Source of the DNA: Leisingera sp. ANG-M1
Lineage (GTDB): Bacteria; Pseudomonadota; Alphaproteobacteria; Rhodobacterales; Rhodobacteraceae
DNA: 64,000 nucleotides
Assembly (NCBI RefSeq): GCF_000813745.1
Contig: NZ_JWLC01000013.1
Coordinates: 1,498-65,497, forward strand
Reading direction: 5' to 3'
Of the stretch, positions 1 through 8,481 are shown piece after piece; positions within the stretch are counted from its first letter, which is position 1, and each line of letters begins with the position of its first letter. Under the pieces are notes generated by a model, which worked only from the letters and a program-made list of their open reading frames with translations, had not been told where the DNA came from and did not search any database. Made by a program: the position numbers and the translations under genes.

Positions 1-833
1 GCCCCGGCCTGATCGGCGGGGTGATGTCGGGCGTGATGTGCGCCAAGGGGATCGCCGCCGCCACCGGTCTGCCGCTGGTGGGCGTGAACCATCTGGCCGG
101 CCATGCGCTGACCCCGCGGCTGACCGACGGCATTGCCTATCCCTACCTGATGCTGCTGGTTTCCGGCGGCCACTGCCAGTACCTGCTGGCCCGCGGGCCG
201 GAGGATTTCACCCGGCTCGGCGGCACCATCGACGATGCCCCGGGCGAGGCGTTCGACAAGACCGCCCGGCTTTTGGGCCTGCCGCAGCCCGGCGGCCCTT
301 CGGTGCAGGCTGAAGCCGAAGGCGGCGATCCCAAACGCTTCCGCTTCCCGCGGCCACTGCTGGACCGGCCGGATTGCAACCTGTCGTTCTCCGGCCTGAA
401 GACCGCGCTGATGCGGATGCGGGACCAGATCGTGGCAGAGAAAGGCGGTCTCACCCGCCAGGACCGCGCCGACCTTTGTGCCGGCTTCCAGGCGGCTGTG
501 GTGGATACGCTGGCAGAGAAAACCCGCCGGGCGATCCGCCTTTATCTGGAAGAGCAGCCTGCGCAGCCAACCGTTGCCGTGGCTGGCGGTGTGGCGGCAA
601 ATACCGCCATTCGAGCCGCGTTAGAGACTGTTTGTGCCGAGGCAGGCGCTGCCTTTACCGCGCCGCCGCTGCGGCTTTGCACGGATAACGCCGCCATGAT
701 CGCCTATGCCGGGCTGGAGCGGTTCAAGGCAGGCGCGCGCGACGGGCTGGACCTGACCGCCCGCCCGCGCTGGCCGCTCGACCAAACCAGCCCGGCGCTG
801 ATCGGATCCGGCCGCAAGGGAGCCAAGGCATGA
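1..833 (+). CDS. tsaD: tRNA N6-adenosine threonylcarbamoyltransferase TsaD (3' part, 5' end outside window)
   Basis: Transfers the threonylcarbamoyl group onto A37 of ANN-decoding tRNAs, with TsaE and TsaB. The reading frame is open from the first bases ([16 protein letters not shown]), so the start lies upstream of the window. Visible family motifs are the metal-binding NHLAGHA near the left edge, SGGHCQ in the nucleotide-binding fold, [10 protein letters not shown], and [12 protein letters not shown] near the C-terminus. About 277 residues are present of the roughly 360 usual for the family. The stop overlaps the gpsA start by four bases (ATGA), which suggests translational coupling. Its partner tsaE lies 11 kb downstream. 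Identification is firm; only the N-terminal part is missing. Confidence 0.95.
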   Translation, partial: PGLIGGVMSGVMCAKGIAAATGLPLVGVNHLAGHALTPRLTDGIAYPYLMLLVSGGHCQYLLARGPEDFTRLGGTIDDAPGEAFDKTARLLGLPQPGGPSVQAEAEGGDPKRFRFPRPLLDRPDCNLSFSGLKTALMRMRDQIVAEKGGLTRQDRADLCAGFQAAVVDTLAEKTRRAIRLYLEEQPAQPTVAVAGGVAANTAIRAALETVCAEAGAAFTAPPLRLCTDNAAMIAYAGLERFKAGARDGLDLTARPRWPLDQTSPALIGSGRKGAKA

Positions 834-1792
834 GCATTTCGGTATTGGGATCGGGCGCGTTCGGCACCGCTTTGGCCATCTCTCTGGCCGGCAACGGGCC
901 AGTCACCCTCTGGGCCCGCAACGCCATGAAGGCGCAGTCGATGCAGGACAGCCGCCGCAACGGCACCCGCCTGCCCGGCGTGGCGCTGCCGGAAAACCTC
1001 TCTATCACTGCAGATATTGCCCAAGCCTGCGAATCTGACGTGCTGCTGCTGGCCGTGCCGATGCAGACACTTCGAGGCGTGCTGGAGGAGTTTCAGGCAC
1101 ATATGCGTGGCAAGACGCTTGTCGCCTGCTGCAAAGGGATCGAGCTGGACTCTGGCCTGGGCCCTATCGCCGTCATTCAGGAAGTCCTGCCAGAAGCAGA
1201 CGCCGCTCTGCTGACCGGCCCGAGTTTTGCTGCCGATATTGCCAGAGGGCTGCCGACCGCCCTGACGCTTGCCTGCGGCGATGCCGAGCAATGCAAGGTG
1301 CTGCAGGAGCAGTTGACCACCGCCAACCTGCGTCTTTACCGCACGACGGACACTGCCGGCGCCGAAATCGGCGGTGCATTGAAGAACGTCATGGCAATCG
1401 CTTGCGGCGCGGTCATCGGTGCGGGCCTCGGCGACAGCGCCCGTGCCGCCTTGATGACCCGCGGCTATGCCGAGATGCAGCGCATGGCGCTGGCCTGCGG
1501 TGCCAAGGCGGAAACGCTGGCTGGGCTGTCGGGCTTTGGCGACCTGACGCTCACCTGCAGTTCCGACCTGTCCCGCAACTACCGGCTGGGCCTCTCTATC
1601 GGCCGCGGCGAGGAGTTTGATTCCAGCATCACCGTCGAAGGCGCCGCCACCGCGCGGGCCGTTGCAGCGCAGGCCCAGCGGATGGGATTGGACATGCCGA
1701 TCACGCTCACGGTAACCAATTTGCTCGATCAGCGCTTGACGATCAGCGAGGCAGCGGCACATTTGCTTAAAAGACCATTAAAAGAGGAATAA
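830..1792 (+). CDS. gpsA: Glycerol-3-phosphate dehydrogenase [NAD(P)+]
   Basis: Reduces dihydroxyacetone phosphate to sn-glycerol-3-phosphate, the backbone for phospholipid synthesis; cytosolic. The 320-residue product opens with a Rossmann loop (GSGAFGTA, residues 7-14). It has the CKGIE segment around residue 102, TGPSFA around residue 130 and the substrate-binding [13 protein letters not shown] around residue 185, where Lys185 is the likely catalytic lysine. Length matches the bacterial family. The start overlaps the tsaD stop (ATGA) and the small YciI-like gene follows after one base, so all three probably share a transcript. Linkage of tsaD and gpsA is common in alphaproteobacteria. Confidence 0.96.
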   Translation: MSISVLGSGAFGTALAISLAGNGPVTLWARNAMKAQSMQDSRRNGTRLPGVALPENLSITADIAQACESDVLLLAVPMQTLRGVLEEFQAHMRGKTLVACCKGIELDSGLGPIAVIQEVLPEADAALLTGPSFAADIARGLPTALTLACGDAEQCKVLQEQLTTANLRLYRTTDTAGAEIGGALKNVMAIACGAVIGAGLGDSARAALMTRGYAEMQRMALACGAKAETLAGLSGFGDLTLTCSSDLSRNYRLGLSIGRGEEFDSSITVEGAATARAVAAQAQRMGLDMPITLTVTNLLDQRLTISEAAAHLLKRPLKEE

Positions 1793-1793
1793 A

Positions 1794-2066
1794 ATGCTCA
1801 TCGCATTGATTGCCCGCGACAAACCCGGCGCCCTGCAGACCCGTCTCGACAACCGCGACGCTCATCTGGCCTATATCAACGACACCGGTGTTGTGGCGCA
1901 GGCCGGCCCGCTCTTGGATCAGGATGGCAATATGGCCGGTTCCCTGGTTATTCTGGACGTCGAAGACATGGCAGCCGGCCAGGCCTGGGCGGACAGTGAT
2001 CCCTACAACAAGGCAGGCCTGTTTGAAGCTGTCGAACTGATCACCTGGAAAAAGGTCATCGGCTGA
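1794..2066 (+). CDS. YciI-like domain protein
   Basis: A 90-residue protein of the YciI-like (dimeric alpha-beta barrel) family. Family features visible are the MLIALIARDKPGA opening, an H-x-A-Y segment (DAHLAYI, residues 22-28) and a centre rich in Gly-Pro and Asp. The biochemical role is not settled for most family members; small dimeric barrels of this type include haloacid-processing and signalling proteins. It starts one base after gpsA and its stop shares one base with the start of the next gene (TGATG), so it sits inside a four-gene run tsaD-gpsA-yciI-EVE. Family assignment is confident, function is not known. Confidence 0.85.
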   Translation: MLIALIARDKPGALQTRLDNRDAHLAYINDTGVVAQAGPLLDQDGNMAGSLVILDVEDMAAGQAWADSDPYNKAGLFEAVELITWKKVIG

Positions 2067-2488
2067 TGCGTTACTGGCTGTTCAAATCCGAACCCTCCAC
2101 CTGGAGCTGGGATGACCAGGTCTCCAAAGGCGAAGACGGTGAGGAATGGGACGGCGTGCGCAACTACCAGGCGCGCAATTTCATGCGCGAGATGAAAATC
2201 GGCGACCGCGGGTTCTTCTATCACTCGCAGAAGGAAAAATCCGTGGTCGGCATCGTCGAGGTCTGCGCCGAGGCGCATCCCGACAGCACCACCGAGGACG
2301 CGCGCTGGGAATGCGTGGACATCAAGGCGGTGCGCCCCTTTGCCAAGCCGGTCTCTCTGGATCAGATCAAAACTGATCCGCGGCTTGAGGAAATGGTGCT
2401 GGTCAAAAACTCCCGCCTGTCGGTGCAGCCGGTGAGCGAGGCCGAGTGGTCCGCCATCTGCGCGCTGGGGGAGACAGATCCCGGCTGA
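2066..2488 (+). CDS. EVE domain-containing protein
   Basis: A 140-residue protein made almost entirely of one EVE domain, a PUA-like fold thought to bind modified bases in nucleic acid. Diagnostic segments are YWLFKSEPSTWSWDD at the N-terminus, GVRNYQARNFMREMKIGD around residues 30-47 and FFYHS just after. In E. coli-type genomes stand-alone EVE proteins sit in housekeeping operons; in phage-defence contexts EVE is fused to restriction enzymes, which is not the case here. It overlaps the preceding gene by one base (TGATG). The reaction, if any, is unknown; a role in reading modified DNA or RNA is inference from the fold. Confidence 0.9.
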   Translation: MRYWLFKSEPSTWSWDDQVSKGEDGEEWDGVRNYQARNFMREMKIGDRGFFYHSQKEKSVVGIVEVCAEAHPDSTTEDARWECVDIKAVRPFAKPVSLDQIKTDPRLEEMVLVKNSRLSVQPVSEAEWSAICALGETDPG

Positions 2489-2533
2489 TCTGCCAAGCTG
2501 CTCTCCACAGGCAGAAAAATCAGGGAGAGCATC

Positions 2534-2929
2534 ATGGAACTTGTAAGTGTGATTGCGGCGGCTGCGGCTGCCTTTGTGCTGGGCGCGGTCTATTACGGCG
2601 CCTTGGCCAAACCCTGGGTCGAGGCCGCAGGTGTGGAATGCGACGAGAACGGCAAACCGAAGGGCGGCCAGAGCCCGGCGATTTTTGCCATGGCCTTTGT
2701 TCTGCAGCTGATCGTCGCTGGCATGATGCGCCATGTGTTCACCCTGTCGGGCATCGATTCCCTGGGCGCGGGCCTGGTGGGCGGCGCCGGTGTCGGCTTG
2801 TTCTTCATCAGTCCCTGGATCGCGCTGAACAACATGTACGGGATGCGGCCGGTGAAGCTGACGCTGATCGACGGCGGTTATGCCACGCTGGCCTGCGCCG
2901 CTGCAGGTGCGGTGCTGGGGCTGTTCTGA
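2534..2929 (+). CDS. DUF1761 family membrane protein
   Basis: A 131-residue inner-membrane protein with about four hydrophobic segments: residues 2-24, roughly 50-68, 77-95 and the C-terminal 112-131. The pattern of a short N-terminal helix with YYG, followed by KPWVEA and a glycine-rich helix pair, fits the DUF1761 family. A GGGAG ribosome-binding site lies eight bases before ATG 2534. It starts 45 bases after the EVE gene, so it could be the last gene of that operon. A strong hairpin follows the gene. Function is unknown for the family. Confidence 0.75.
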   Translation: MELVSVIAAAAAAFVLGAVYYGALAKPWVEAAGVECDENGKPKGGQSPAIFAMAFVLQLIVAGMMRHVFTLSGIDSLGAGLVGGAGVGLFFISPWIALNNMYGMRPVKLTLIDGGYATLACAAAGAVLGLF

Positions 2930-2951
2930 TCCCGCTGCGCCTGAATTGAAA

Positions 2952-2987
2952 AAGGGAAGGTCTTGGGGACAAACAAGACCTTCCCTT
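2952..2987 (+). terminator. Strong hairpin after the DUF1761 gene
   Basis: Perfect 14-base-pair stem, 2952-2965 with 2974-2987 (AAGGGAAGGTCTTG and its complement), with an eight-base loop. It lies 22 bases after the DUF1761 stop. No long T-run follows, so termination is inferred from stem strength and position. Confidence 0.6.
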
Positions 2988-3148
2988 CCACCCCGCGTGC
3001 TCCATATCCACCACACGCGTATGAAAATCTCTGTCTTGGCCGTCCTGACCGTGACATCAGGTATAGGCTGCCCGGCCCCGATTCCGCAAAGCAATAACCC
3101 GGACAATGCGAGACAAATGGGAACGACATGCCGAGGCCGGAGTCCGGC

Positions 3149-3176
3149 TTGACAGGAATGACTCGTTATTTAACAA
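3149..3176 (+). promoter_or_regulatory. Sigma70-type promoter of the DUF899 gene
   Basis: TTGACA at 3149-3154, a 16-base spacer, then TAACAA at 3171-3176. The -35 matches consensus fully. The -10 lies inside a perfect palindrome (see next entry), which suggests repression by a dimeric regulator. The ATG follows about 40 bases downstream at 3218. Confidence 0.55.
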
Positions 3177-3187
3177 TATTGTTAAAT
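3168..3187. promoter_or_regulatory. 20-base perfect palindrome, likely operator
   Basis: ATTTAACAATATTGTTAAAT is a gapless perfect palindrome covering the -10 box of the promoter above. This layout is typical of operators for small winged-helix dimers such as ArsR or MarR family repressors. No regulator gene of that kind is in the window, so the cognate protein would have to be elsewhere. Confidence 0.6.
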
Positions 3188-3217
3188 TTAAAGCTTGCCA
3201 GCCGGAAAGGGTGAACC

Positions 3218-3863
3218 ATGCCTGTAAGCCTCCCCAATGAAAGCGCGGCCTACCGGGCTGCGCGCAATGAACTGCTGAAAGCCGAACTTGCGCTGCGGGC
3301 ACAGACGGAAGAGGTCGCCGCCCTGCGCCGCGCCCTGCCGGAAGGCGGGCTGGTTGCGCAAGACTACGGCTTCCGCAGCACCAGCGGGGCTGAGGTATCC
3401 ATGCGGGAGCTGTTTGGTGAAAACAGCACCCTTGCCATCTATTCGCTGATGTACGGACCGGAGGCCAAGGCGGCCTGCCCGATGTGTTCGGCTTTTCTGG
3501 ACGGCTGGCGCGGGCAGGTTTCCCACGCAGGAGCGAATGGGGTTTGCCGTTGTCGCGCAATCCTCACCAGAGCGGCTGGCGGCGCTGCAAGTGGAGAAGG
3601 GATGGCAGGCACTGCCGCTCTATTCTGCTGAAGGGACCAGTTATCAGCAGGATTACCTGGCCGAGAATGAAGCCGGCGCGCAGCTGCCGATGCTGCATGT
3701 CTTCACCCGCACCGGGGACAGCATCCGGCATTTCTGGGGGTCCGATATGTTCTTTGAGCCCAGCCCCTGGCAGCCCCGCCATATCGATGCGCTGTGGCCG
3801 CTCTGGAGCCTGTTCGACCTGACACCCGAGGGGCGCGGCAGCCATATGCCGAACCAGCGATGA
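3218..3863 (+). pseudogene. DUF899 (thioredoxin-like) family gene broken by a frameshift
   Basis: The first frame from ATG 3218 encodes a DUF899-like N-terminal half with the CPMCSAFLDGW motif; it runs out of homology near 3526. The C-terminal half continues one frame over, from about 3528 (QERMGFAVVAQSSPERL ... FEPSPWQPRHIDALWPLW) to the stop at 3863. A single extra base, or two missing bases, between about 3524 and 3536 explains the break; joined, the protein would be roughly 215 residues. A good ribosome-binding site (GAAAGGGTG) precedes ATG 3218. Either the gene is a recent pseudogene or the base is a sequencing error. DUF899 proteins are thioredoxin-fold proteins without settled function. 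Confidence 0.75.
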
Positions 3864-3927
3864 TCTGCATCGCCGGCAAACGCCTCGCTCAAGTATAGCC
3901 ACCTGCCCGTCGCGTCAGCGGCGGGCA

Positions 3928-3955
3928 CGCGCCCACCCGGGCAGACGCTCACCGC
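3928..3955 (+). repeat. Intergenic repeat, family 2, copy 1
   Basis: A 28-base segment starting CGCGCCCACC and ending ACGCTCACCGC is repeated with 27 of 28 bases identical at 24426-24453 (difference C/A at the eleventh base). In both copies a GC-rich hairpin (GCCCG...CGGGC type) lies just upstream, and both are in gaps between convergent genes, here the DUF899 gene and ahcY. Confidence 0.7.
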
Positions 3956-4002
3956 GAAACTCTAACGGCGCCAGTTGCCGAAACACTGCCAATCAAAGGA
4001 AA

Positions 4003-4030
4003 AGCGCCGCCGGATTGCTCCAGCGGCGCT
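4003..4030 (-). terminator. Rho-independent terminator of ahcY
   Basis: AGCGCCGC (4003-4010) pairs with GCGGCGCT (4023-4030) across a 12-base loop. On the minus strand the stem is followed by TTTT, about 22 bases past the ahcY stop. Confidence 0.8.
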
Positions 4031-4052
4031 GAATATTCAAAAGCGAAGCCGC

Positions 4053-5441
4053 TTAGTAGCGGTAGTGCTCCGGCTTGAACGGGCCTTCGGGCTTCACGCC
4101 GATGTAGGCAGCCTGCTCAGAGCTCAGCTGGGTCAGCTTGACGCCGATGCGGCCCAGGTGCAGGCGGGCGACCTTCTCGTCCAGATGCTTGGGCAGGATA
4201 TAGACGTCGTTTTCGTAGTTGTCGCCGCGGGTCCACAGCTCGATCTGGGCCAGCACCTGGTTGGTGAAGGACGCCGACATCACGAAGGACGGGTGGCCGG
4301 TGGCGTTGCCGAGGTTCAGCAGGCGGCCTTCGGACAGCAGGATGATGCGGCTGCCCGAGGGCATTTCGATCATGTCCACCTGGTCCTTGATGTTGGTCCA
4401 CTTGTGGTTCTTCAGCGCCGCAACCTGGATTTCGTTGTCGAAGTGGCCGATGTTGCCGACAATCGCCATGTCCTTCATCTCGCGCATATGCTCGATGCGG
4501 ATCACGTCCTTGTTGCCGGTGGTGGTGATGAAGACATCCGCGGTGGCAACTTCGTCTTCCAGAAGGGTGACTTCAAAACCGTCCATGGCGGCCTGCAGGG
4601 CGCAGATCGGGTCAGCTTCGGTCACTTTCACTCGGGCGCCGGCGCCGCGCAGGGAGGCAGCAGAGCCTTTGCCCACATCGCCATAGCCGCAGACCACTGC
4701 AACCTTGCCGGCCAGCATGGTGTCGGTGGCGCGGCGGATGCCGTCGACCAGCGATTCTTTGCAGCCGTATTTGTTGTCGAACTTGGACTTGGTGACCGAG
4801 TCGTTCACGTTGATCGCCGGGAACGGCAGCTGGCCGTTTTTCTGCAGCTCATACAGGCGGTGGACGCCGGTGGTGGTTTCCTCGGAAACACCCAGGATCG
4901 CATCACGGGTCTTGGTGAACCAGCCCGGGGAGGCTTCCATGCGTTTCTGGATCTGCGCCTTGATAACCGCTTCTTCCTCGGACTGCGGCACCGGGATGAT
5001 CTCTTCGCCGGCTTCGGCGCGGGCACCCAGCAGCACATAGAGAGTGGCGTCGCCGCCATCGTCCAGGATCAGGTTGGCGCCCTCGGGGAACATGAAGGAT
5101 TTATCCAAGTAATCCCAATGCTCTTCCAGCGACTGGCCCTTGATGGCGAAGACCGGAATGCCGGCTTCGGCGATTGCCGCGGCAGCGTGGTCCTGGGTCG
5201 AGAAGATGTTGCACGACGCCCAGCGCACATCGGCGCCCAGCGCCACCAGCGTTTCGATCAGAACCGCGGTCTGGATGGTCATGTGCAGCGAGCCGACGAT
5301 GCGCGCGCCTTTCAGCGGCTTGCTGTCGCCGTATTCCTCGCGCAGCGCCATCAGGCCCGGCATTTCCGTTTCAGCGATGTCCAGCTCTTTGCGGCCAAAG
5401 CCTGCCAGCGCGATGTCCTTGACGATATAATCCCCGGCCAT
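4053..5441 (-). CDS. ahcY: Adenosylhomocysteinase (S-adenosylhomocysteine hydrolase)
   Basis: Splits S-adenosylhomocysteine into adenosine and homocysteine, clearing the product of methylation reactions; cytosolic, NAD-dependent. The start MAGDYIVKD is preceded by GGAG six bases upstream, which gives 462 residues, the usual bacterial length; two upstream in-frame ATGs (5453, 5489) are less likely. Visible are SLHMT with His53, the bacterial insertion around residues 145-190, VTKSKFDN with catalytic Lys218, and the NAD loop CGYGDVGKG (251-259). The C-terminus ends KPEHYRY, as in the family. It is monocistronic with its own promoter and terminator. I saw no convincing SAH riboswitch in the leader. 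Confidence 0.97.
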   Translation of the reverse strand: MAGDYIVKDIALAGFGRKELDIAETEMPGLMALREEYGDSKPLKGARIVGSLHMTIQTAVLIETLVALGADVRWASCNIFSTQDHAAAAIAEAGIPVFAIKGQSLEEHWDYLDKSFMFPEGANLILDDGGDATLYVLLGARAEAGEEIIPVPQSEEEAVIKAQIQKRMEASPGWFTKTRDAILGVSEETTTGVHRLYELQKNGQLPFPAINVNDSVTKSKFDNKYGCKESLVDGIRRATDTMLAGKVAVVCGYGDVGKGSAASLRGAGARVKVTEADPICALQAAMDGFEVTLLEDEVATADVFITTTGNKDVIRIEHMREMKDMAIVGNIGHFDNEIQVAALKNHKWTNIKDQVDMIEMPSGSRIILLSEGRLLNLGNATGHPSFVMSASFTNQVLAQIELWTRGDNYENDVYILPKHLDEKVARLHLGRIGVKLTQLSSEQAAYIGVKPEGPFKPEHYRY

Positions 5442-5480
5442 AGTCTGCTCCATTCCGGTTACACGTAATCTTGCCGAAGG

Positions 5481-5508
5481 CCCTAACACCGGGAGTGTTT
5501 AGATTCAA
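5481..5508 (-). promoter_or_regulatory. Putative ahcY promoter
   Basis: Read on the minus strand: TTGAAT (5508-5503), a 16-base spacer and TTAGGG (5486-5481), about 40 bases before the ahcY ATG. Further upstream a short hairpin, CCTGAG/CTCAGG (5524-5529 and 5537-5542), lies in the same gap. Assignment rests on spacing and partial consensus only. Confidence 0.4.
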
Positions 5509-5592
5509 CGAAGATACGGGCAACCTGAGAATTGAGCTCAGGCCTTCAAGGCAGGGCAGGCTGTGGGGGGAAGCCTGTCAAGCTGCACAGGT

Positions 5593-5907
5593 TCAGCTTG
5601 GCGTACCCGGATCCGGCTCTTTTTCCGGGATATGAAAGAAGGACGAGCCGGTTGCGACAACGCAGCTGATCCCGTTTGCATGTGTCACCAGAACAGTAAA
5701 GGTTCCGGTTTCATCCGACGACCAGACCTCGATCACAGTGGCCTCGGGGCGGCTCTTCTGCAATCCGCCGGCGGTCAGCCGTTCGGAGTATCCGCTTTCC
5801 AGCTTAGCGGTCATCACCTCGCGGTCGCCGCAGCTGGCCGCAAAGGCCGGCGGGGCCGTCGCCGCCATGCCGAAGAGCAGGGAAAGACCTAACAGACGCT
5901 TAAACAT
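5593..5907 (-). CDS. Small secreted protein of unknown function
   Basis: 104 residues with a clear Sec signal peptide: positive MFKR, hydrophobic LLGLSLLFGMAAT and an AFA cleavage site near residue 23. The mature part is about 80 residues with two cysteines (SCGDRE and ISCVV), which could form a disulfide in the periplasm, and ends in a Pro/Asp-rich tail. I do not recognise a family. The gene stands alone: ahcY is on the same strand but has its own promoter, and the next gene is divergent. The codon pattern and signal peptide support a real gene; function cannot be assigned. Confidence 0.75.
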   Translation of the reverse strand: MFKRLLGLSLLFGMAATAPPAFAASCGDREVMTAKLESGYSERLTAGGLQKSRPEATVIEVWSSDETGTFTVLVTHANGISCVVATGSSFFHIPEKEPDPGTPS

Positions 5908-6161
5908 GACTTGCTCCTTTCGTTCGCATCACGTTCGCGAAAGGGGCTTGCCTGGGAGGGGCAATGACCCCCGTCGTACTATTAATATGGGGTCGCAAAG
6001 GGCTCTTTTCAAACTCACAACCGGTCAACCGGGTGTCAAAAGAGGTTATGAACCCATCCGTTTCCCCCCTTAACTTTTTGCAATTTCAGCCTATGGAAAC
6101 CGGGGCTTGCGCCCTATCCTGCGGCCTCACGAAGCAGACAAAAAAATTCGAGAGGCAGCCC

Positions 6162-6752
6162 ATGAAACACCCCCGCGCCTGGCAACGGATGCTCTCGGGG
6201 CGCCGCCTGGATCTGCTGGATCCGACCCCGGTGGATATCGAGATCGAGGACATCGCCCACGGGCTGGCCTTTGTTGCGCGGTGGAACGGCCAGACCCGGG
6301 GGGATTTCGCCTATTCGGTGGCCGAGCATTCGCTGCTGGTTGAGGATATTTTCACCCGGATGCGCCCCAAGGCGCCGGTCAAATGGCGGCTGGCAGCATT
6401 GCTGCATGACGCGCCGGAGTATGTGATCGGCGACATGATCTCGCCAGTGAAGGCCGCCGTGGGCCCGGGATACGGCGAGCTGGACCTGCGGCTGACTGCT
6501 GCCATTCACCTGCGGTTCGGGCTGCCGGCCGCCCTGCCCAAGACGGTGAAAGCGCAGATCAAACGGGCCGACAAGGTCAGCGCCTGGATGGAAGCCGTGC
6601 AGATTGCCGGATTTTCCGAGAAAGAAGCCACCAAGTTCTTTGGCCGGCCGAATGAGGATATCGTCCGCAACCTGGAGATCCGCCTGCGCCCGCCTGTCGA
6701 GGTGCGGCAGGATTTCGTTGCCCGGCATCATCAGCTTCTTGAGCAGATGTGA
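6162..6752 (+). CDS. HD-domain hydrolase, YfbR-like
   Basis: 196 residues of an HD-superfamily metal-dependent phosphohydrolase, closest in layout to YfbR/5'-deoxynucleotidase-type proteins. Metal-binding residues visible are His56 in VAEHSLLV, the H82-D83 pair in LAALLHDAPEYVIGD, and a later Asp in the IKRADKVSAWMEA helix. The start at 6162 is favoured by a GAGAGG ribosome-binding site; the frame stays open further upstream to 5964 but that stretch looks non-coding. The upstream gap contains an imperfect stem-loop, CTCTTTT (6003-6009) with AAAAGAG (6038-6044), of unknown purpose. The substrate is unknown; a role in nucleotide pool clean-up is inference. Confidence 0.85.
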   Translation: MKHPRAWQRMLSGRRLDLLDPTPVDIEIEDIAHGLAFVARWNGQTRGDFAYSVAEHSLLVEDIFTRMRPKAPVKWRLAALLHDAPEYVIGDMISPVKAAVGPGYGELDLRLTAAIHLRFGLPAALPKTVKAQIKRADKVSAWMEAVQIAGFSEKEATKFFGRPNEDIVRNLEIRLRPPVEVRQDFVARHHQLLEQM

Positions 6753-7156
6753 CGCCTGACAGTTCCGGACCCGGGCTGCCGGCATCACCCGTCCTGCCTG
6801 CCAACGGGTTCTGTCCGGCCAGGGCGCTGCCCTGCCGGTGTCTGCAGTCTGTTTTCTGCTGTCTGCTGGCGGTCTTGCGTATCCACCAAGCTGGTAAAGG
6901 AAGGCGGCGCCGCCAAAAGGCGGAGGCGGACGGGCATATCCGCCCGCGTGCTAAACGTTGTCTCTGCACGTCCCCGCAGAGGGGAACCTGTTCCTGAGTG
7001 CCGGGTGTGTCAGGCCCGGCGGTGACCGCGATCAGCCCGAACTATGACAGGCAGAGGAGAATTTTACGTGAAGCAAGCGTGCGCAGGGGACGCAACACCT
7101 GCGAGCGCCCCGCCATCGGTCAGGCGGGGCAGGAACTTCTACTTGAAATGCAGGGT
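6753..7156. other. 404-base gene-free interval
   Basis: Lies between the convergent HD hydrolase and regA genes. It contains a six-pair hairpin at 7000-7020 (GCCGGG/CCCGGC) and the regA-proximal hairpin listed separately. Short open frames here lack family resemblance and good codon use. No RNA gene was recognised. Confidence 0.6.
7107..7130 (-). terminator. Hairpin downstream of regA
   Basis: GCCCCGCC (7107-7114) and GGCGGGGC (7123-7130) form a perfect eight-pair GC-only stem with an eight-base loop, 27 bases after the regA stop. No T-run follows on the minus strand, so the terminator call is tentative. Confidence 0.5.
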
Positions 7157-7711
7157 TCAGCGCGGGCTGCGCTTGGCCAGGATCCGCTGCAGGGTGCGGC
7201 GGTGCATGTTCAGCCGCCGGGCGGTTTCCGAGACATTGCGGTCGCAAAGCTCGTAGATCCGCTGGATATGCTCCCAGCGCACGCGGTCGGCGCTCATCGG
7301 GTTTTCCGGCGGCGGCGGCAGCTCGTCCTCGCTGGCCAGCAGCGCATTCATGATGTCCGTGGCATCGGCCGGCTTGGACAGGTAGTCCGTGGCGCCGATT
7401 TTGACCGCGGCAACCGCGGTGGCGATGGCACCGTATCCGGTCAGCACCACAACCCGGCTGTCGGGGCGCTTCTCGCGCAGCACCTCAACCACGTCGAGGC
7501 CGTTGCCATCCTCCAGCCGCAGGTCGACCACCGCATAGGCCGGCGGCCGTGCTGTGGCGATAGCGCTGCCTGCGGCAACCGAGCCTGCGGTCTCCACCTC
7601 AAAGCCGCGTTTCTCCATTGCCTTGGCAAGACGCCGCAGAAACGGCTCGTCGTCATCGACCAGCAGCAGCGTCTTATCCGGTCCAATCTCCTGCAGAGCA
7701 GTTTCGGCCAT
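7157..7711 (-). CDS. regA: Redox response regulator RegA/PrrA/ActR
   Basis: Global redox response regulator that, when phosphorylated by RegB, activates or represses genes for respiration, carbon and nitrogen fixation and, in phototrophs, photosynthesis. The 184 residues show an N-terminal receiver with the acidic pair at 20-21 (VDDDE), phospho-acceptor Asp63 in VVDLRL, Thr in VLTGYGA and Lys in LSKPAD. A proline linker (ELPPPPE) then leads to a C-terminal Fis-type helix-turn-helix (NVSETARRLNMHRRTLQRIL) that is almost invariant in the family. senC lies 78 bases upstream on the same strand and regB is divergent, the standard arrangement in Rhodobacteraceae. Confidence 0.96.
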   Translation of the reverse strand: MAETALQEIGPDKTLLLVDDDEPFLRRLAKAMEKRGFEVETAGSVAAGSAIATARPPAYAVVDLRLEDGNGLDVVEVLREKRPDSRVVVLTGYGAIATAVAAVKIGATDYLSKPADATDIMNALLASEDELPPPPENPMSADRVRWEHIQRIYELCDRNVSETARRLNMHRRTLQRILAKRSPR

Positions 7712-7789
7712 GCCCGGTCCTCCGCGTCCTTTTTCTGTTCACGCAAGAATATGTCCGCGCGGCAGGAAAGGTCAAACAGCTATCCTGCT

Positions 7790-8410
7790 TCAGGTTTTGC
7801 TGATGAAGCAGGCGGCTTTCTCGGCCATCTGTTCGGCGGTTTCGTCGCGGCGGAAGAACTCGACAAAGCCAACTTCGGGCAGCACCAGGTAGGAGAAGGT
7901 GGAATGGTCGACCAGGTAGTAATCCTCGTCGCCCTCGTTCTTCTTGAAGTAGGTCTTATAAGCCTTGCTGGCGGCCTTCACCTGATCCAGCGAGCCGGTC
8001 AGCCCGATCATCTTCTCATGCAGGTTTTCGGCATAATCGCCCACTGCCTCAGGGGTATCGCGCTCCGGGTCGATGGAAATGAACACCGGCGTTACGCTCA
8101 TGCCGCGGTCTGCCAGCACATCAACCGCATCGGCGTTGCGGGCGGAATCCATCGGGCAGACGTCGGGGCAGAAGGTGTAGCCGAAATAGACAATCGACGG
8201 CTCGGTGATCACGTCCTTGTCGGTGACGGTCTCGCCCTTGGCATTGACCAGCTCAAACGGGCCGCCGATGGTGTCCGCGCCGCCGGCAATCTGGCTGCTG
8301 CGGCACTGTGCGAATTTGTCACCCCCATTGCCTCCCCGGGTCATCATCCAGGCGCCGCCCAGCAGGGCAGCAACAAATACGGCAGCAAGAAGAGCATATA
8401 GGCGGGTCAT
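7790..8410 (-). CDS. senC: SenC/SCO1/PrrC copper chaperone
   Basis: Membrane-anchored thioredoxin-fold protein that delivers copper to cytochrome c oxidase CuA or cbb3-type oxidases and affects RegB signalling. The 206 residues have one N-terminal transmembrane anchor (about residues 5-23), the copper-binding CPDVCP (Cys81 and Cys85) and the conserved His169 in LVDHSTF. Length and motifs match SCO proteins. It lies between regB (divergent, 38-71 bases away depending on start) and regA (same strand), matching the regB-senC-regA locus of Rhodobacter. The gene is sometimes called prrC. Confidence 0.94.
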   Translation of the reverse strand: MTRLYALLAAVFVAALLGGAWMMTRGGNGGDKFAQCRSSQIAGGADTIGGPFELVNAKGETVTDKDVITEPSIVYFGYTFCPDVCPMDSARNADAVDVLADRGMSVTPVFISIDPERDTPEAVGDYAENLHEKMIGLTGSLDQVKAASKAYKTYFKKNEGDEDYYLVDHSTFSYLVLPEVGFVEFFRRDETAEQMAEKAACFISKT

Positions 8411-8481
8411 GAGATCACACTTATCATCAGGGAAGGGTTGTTGATCGTTTGCGGCGCCAGACCTATCAAGAATTACAGCCG

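Noticed and set aside
704-1762. Long open frame opposite gpsA
   Set aside because: Antisense to a complete, well-conserved gene, with no recognisable domain.
2066-2488. Defence-system role for the EVE protein
   Set aside because: No restriction, phage-defence or toxin gene lies nearby; the gene sits in a housekeeping operon.
3975-5468. Long open frame opposite ahcY
   Set aside because: It is the antisense shadow of a strongly identified gene; composition follows the high-GC third-codon bias of ahcY.
5442-5560. SAH or SAM riboswitch in the ahcY leader
   Set aside because: A promoter-like pair and a short hairpin are present, but I could not fit the known consensus of SAH, SAM-II or related riboswitches.
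6749-7256. Short open frames between the HD hydrolase and regA genes
   Set aside because: One has a plausible ribosome-binding site (GGAGAATTTTACGTG), but it runs antisense through regA and shows no family resemblance.
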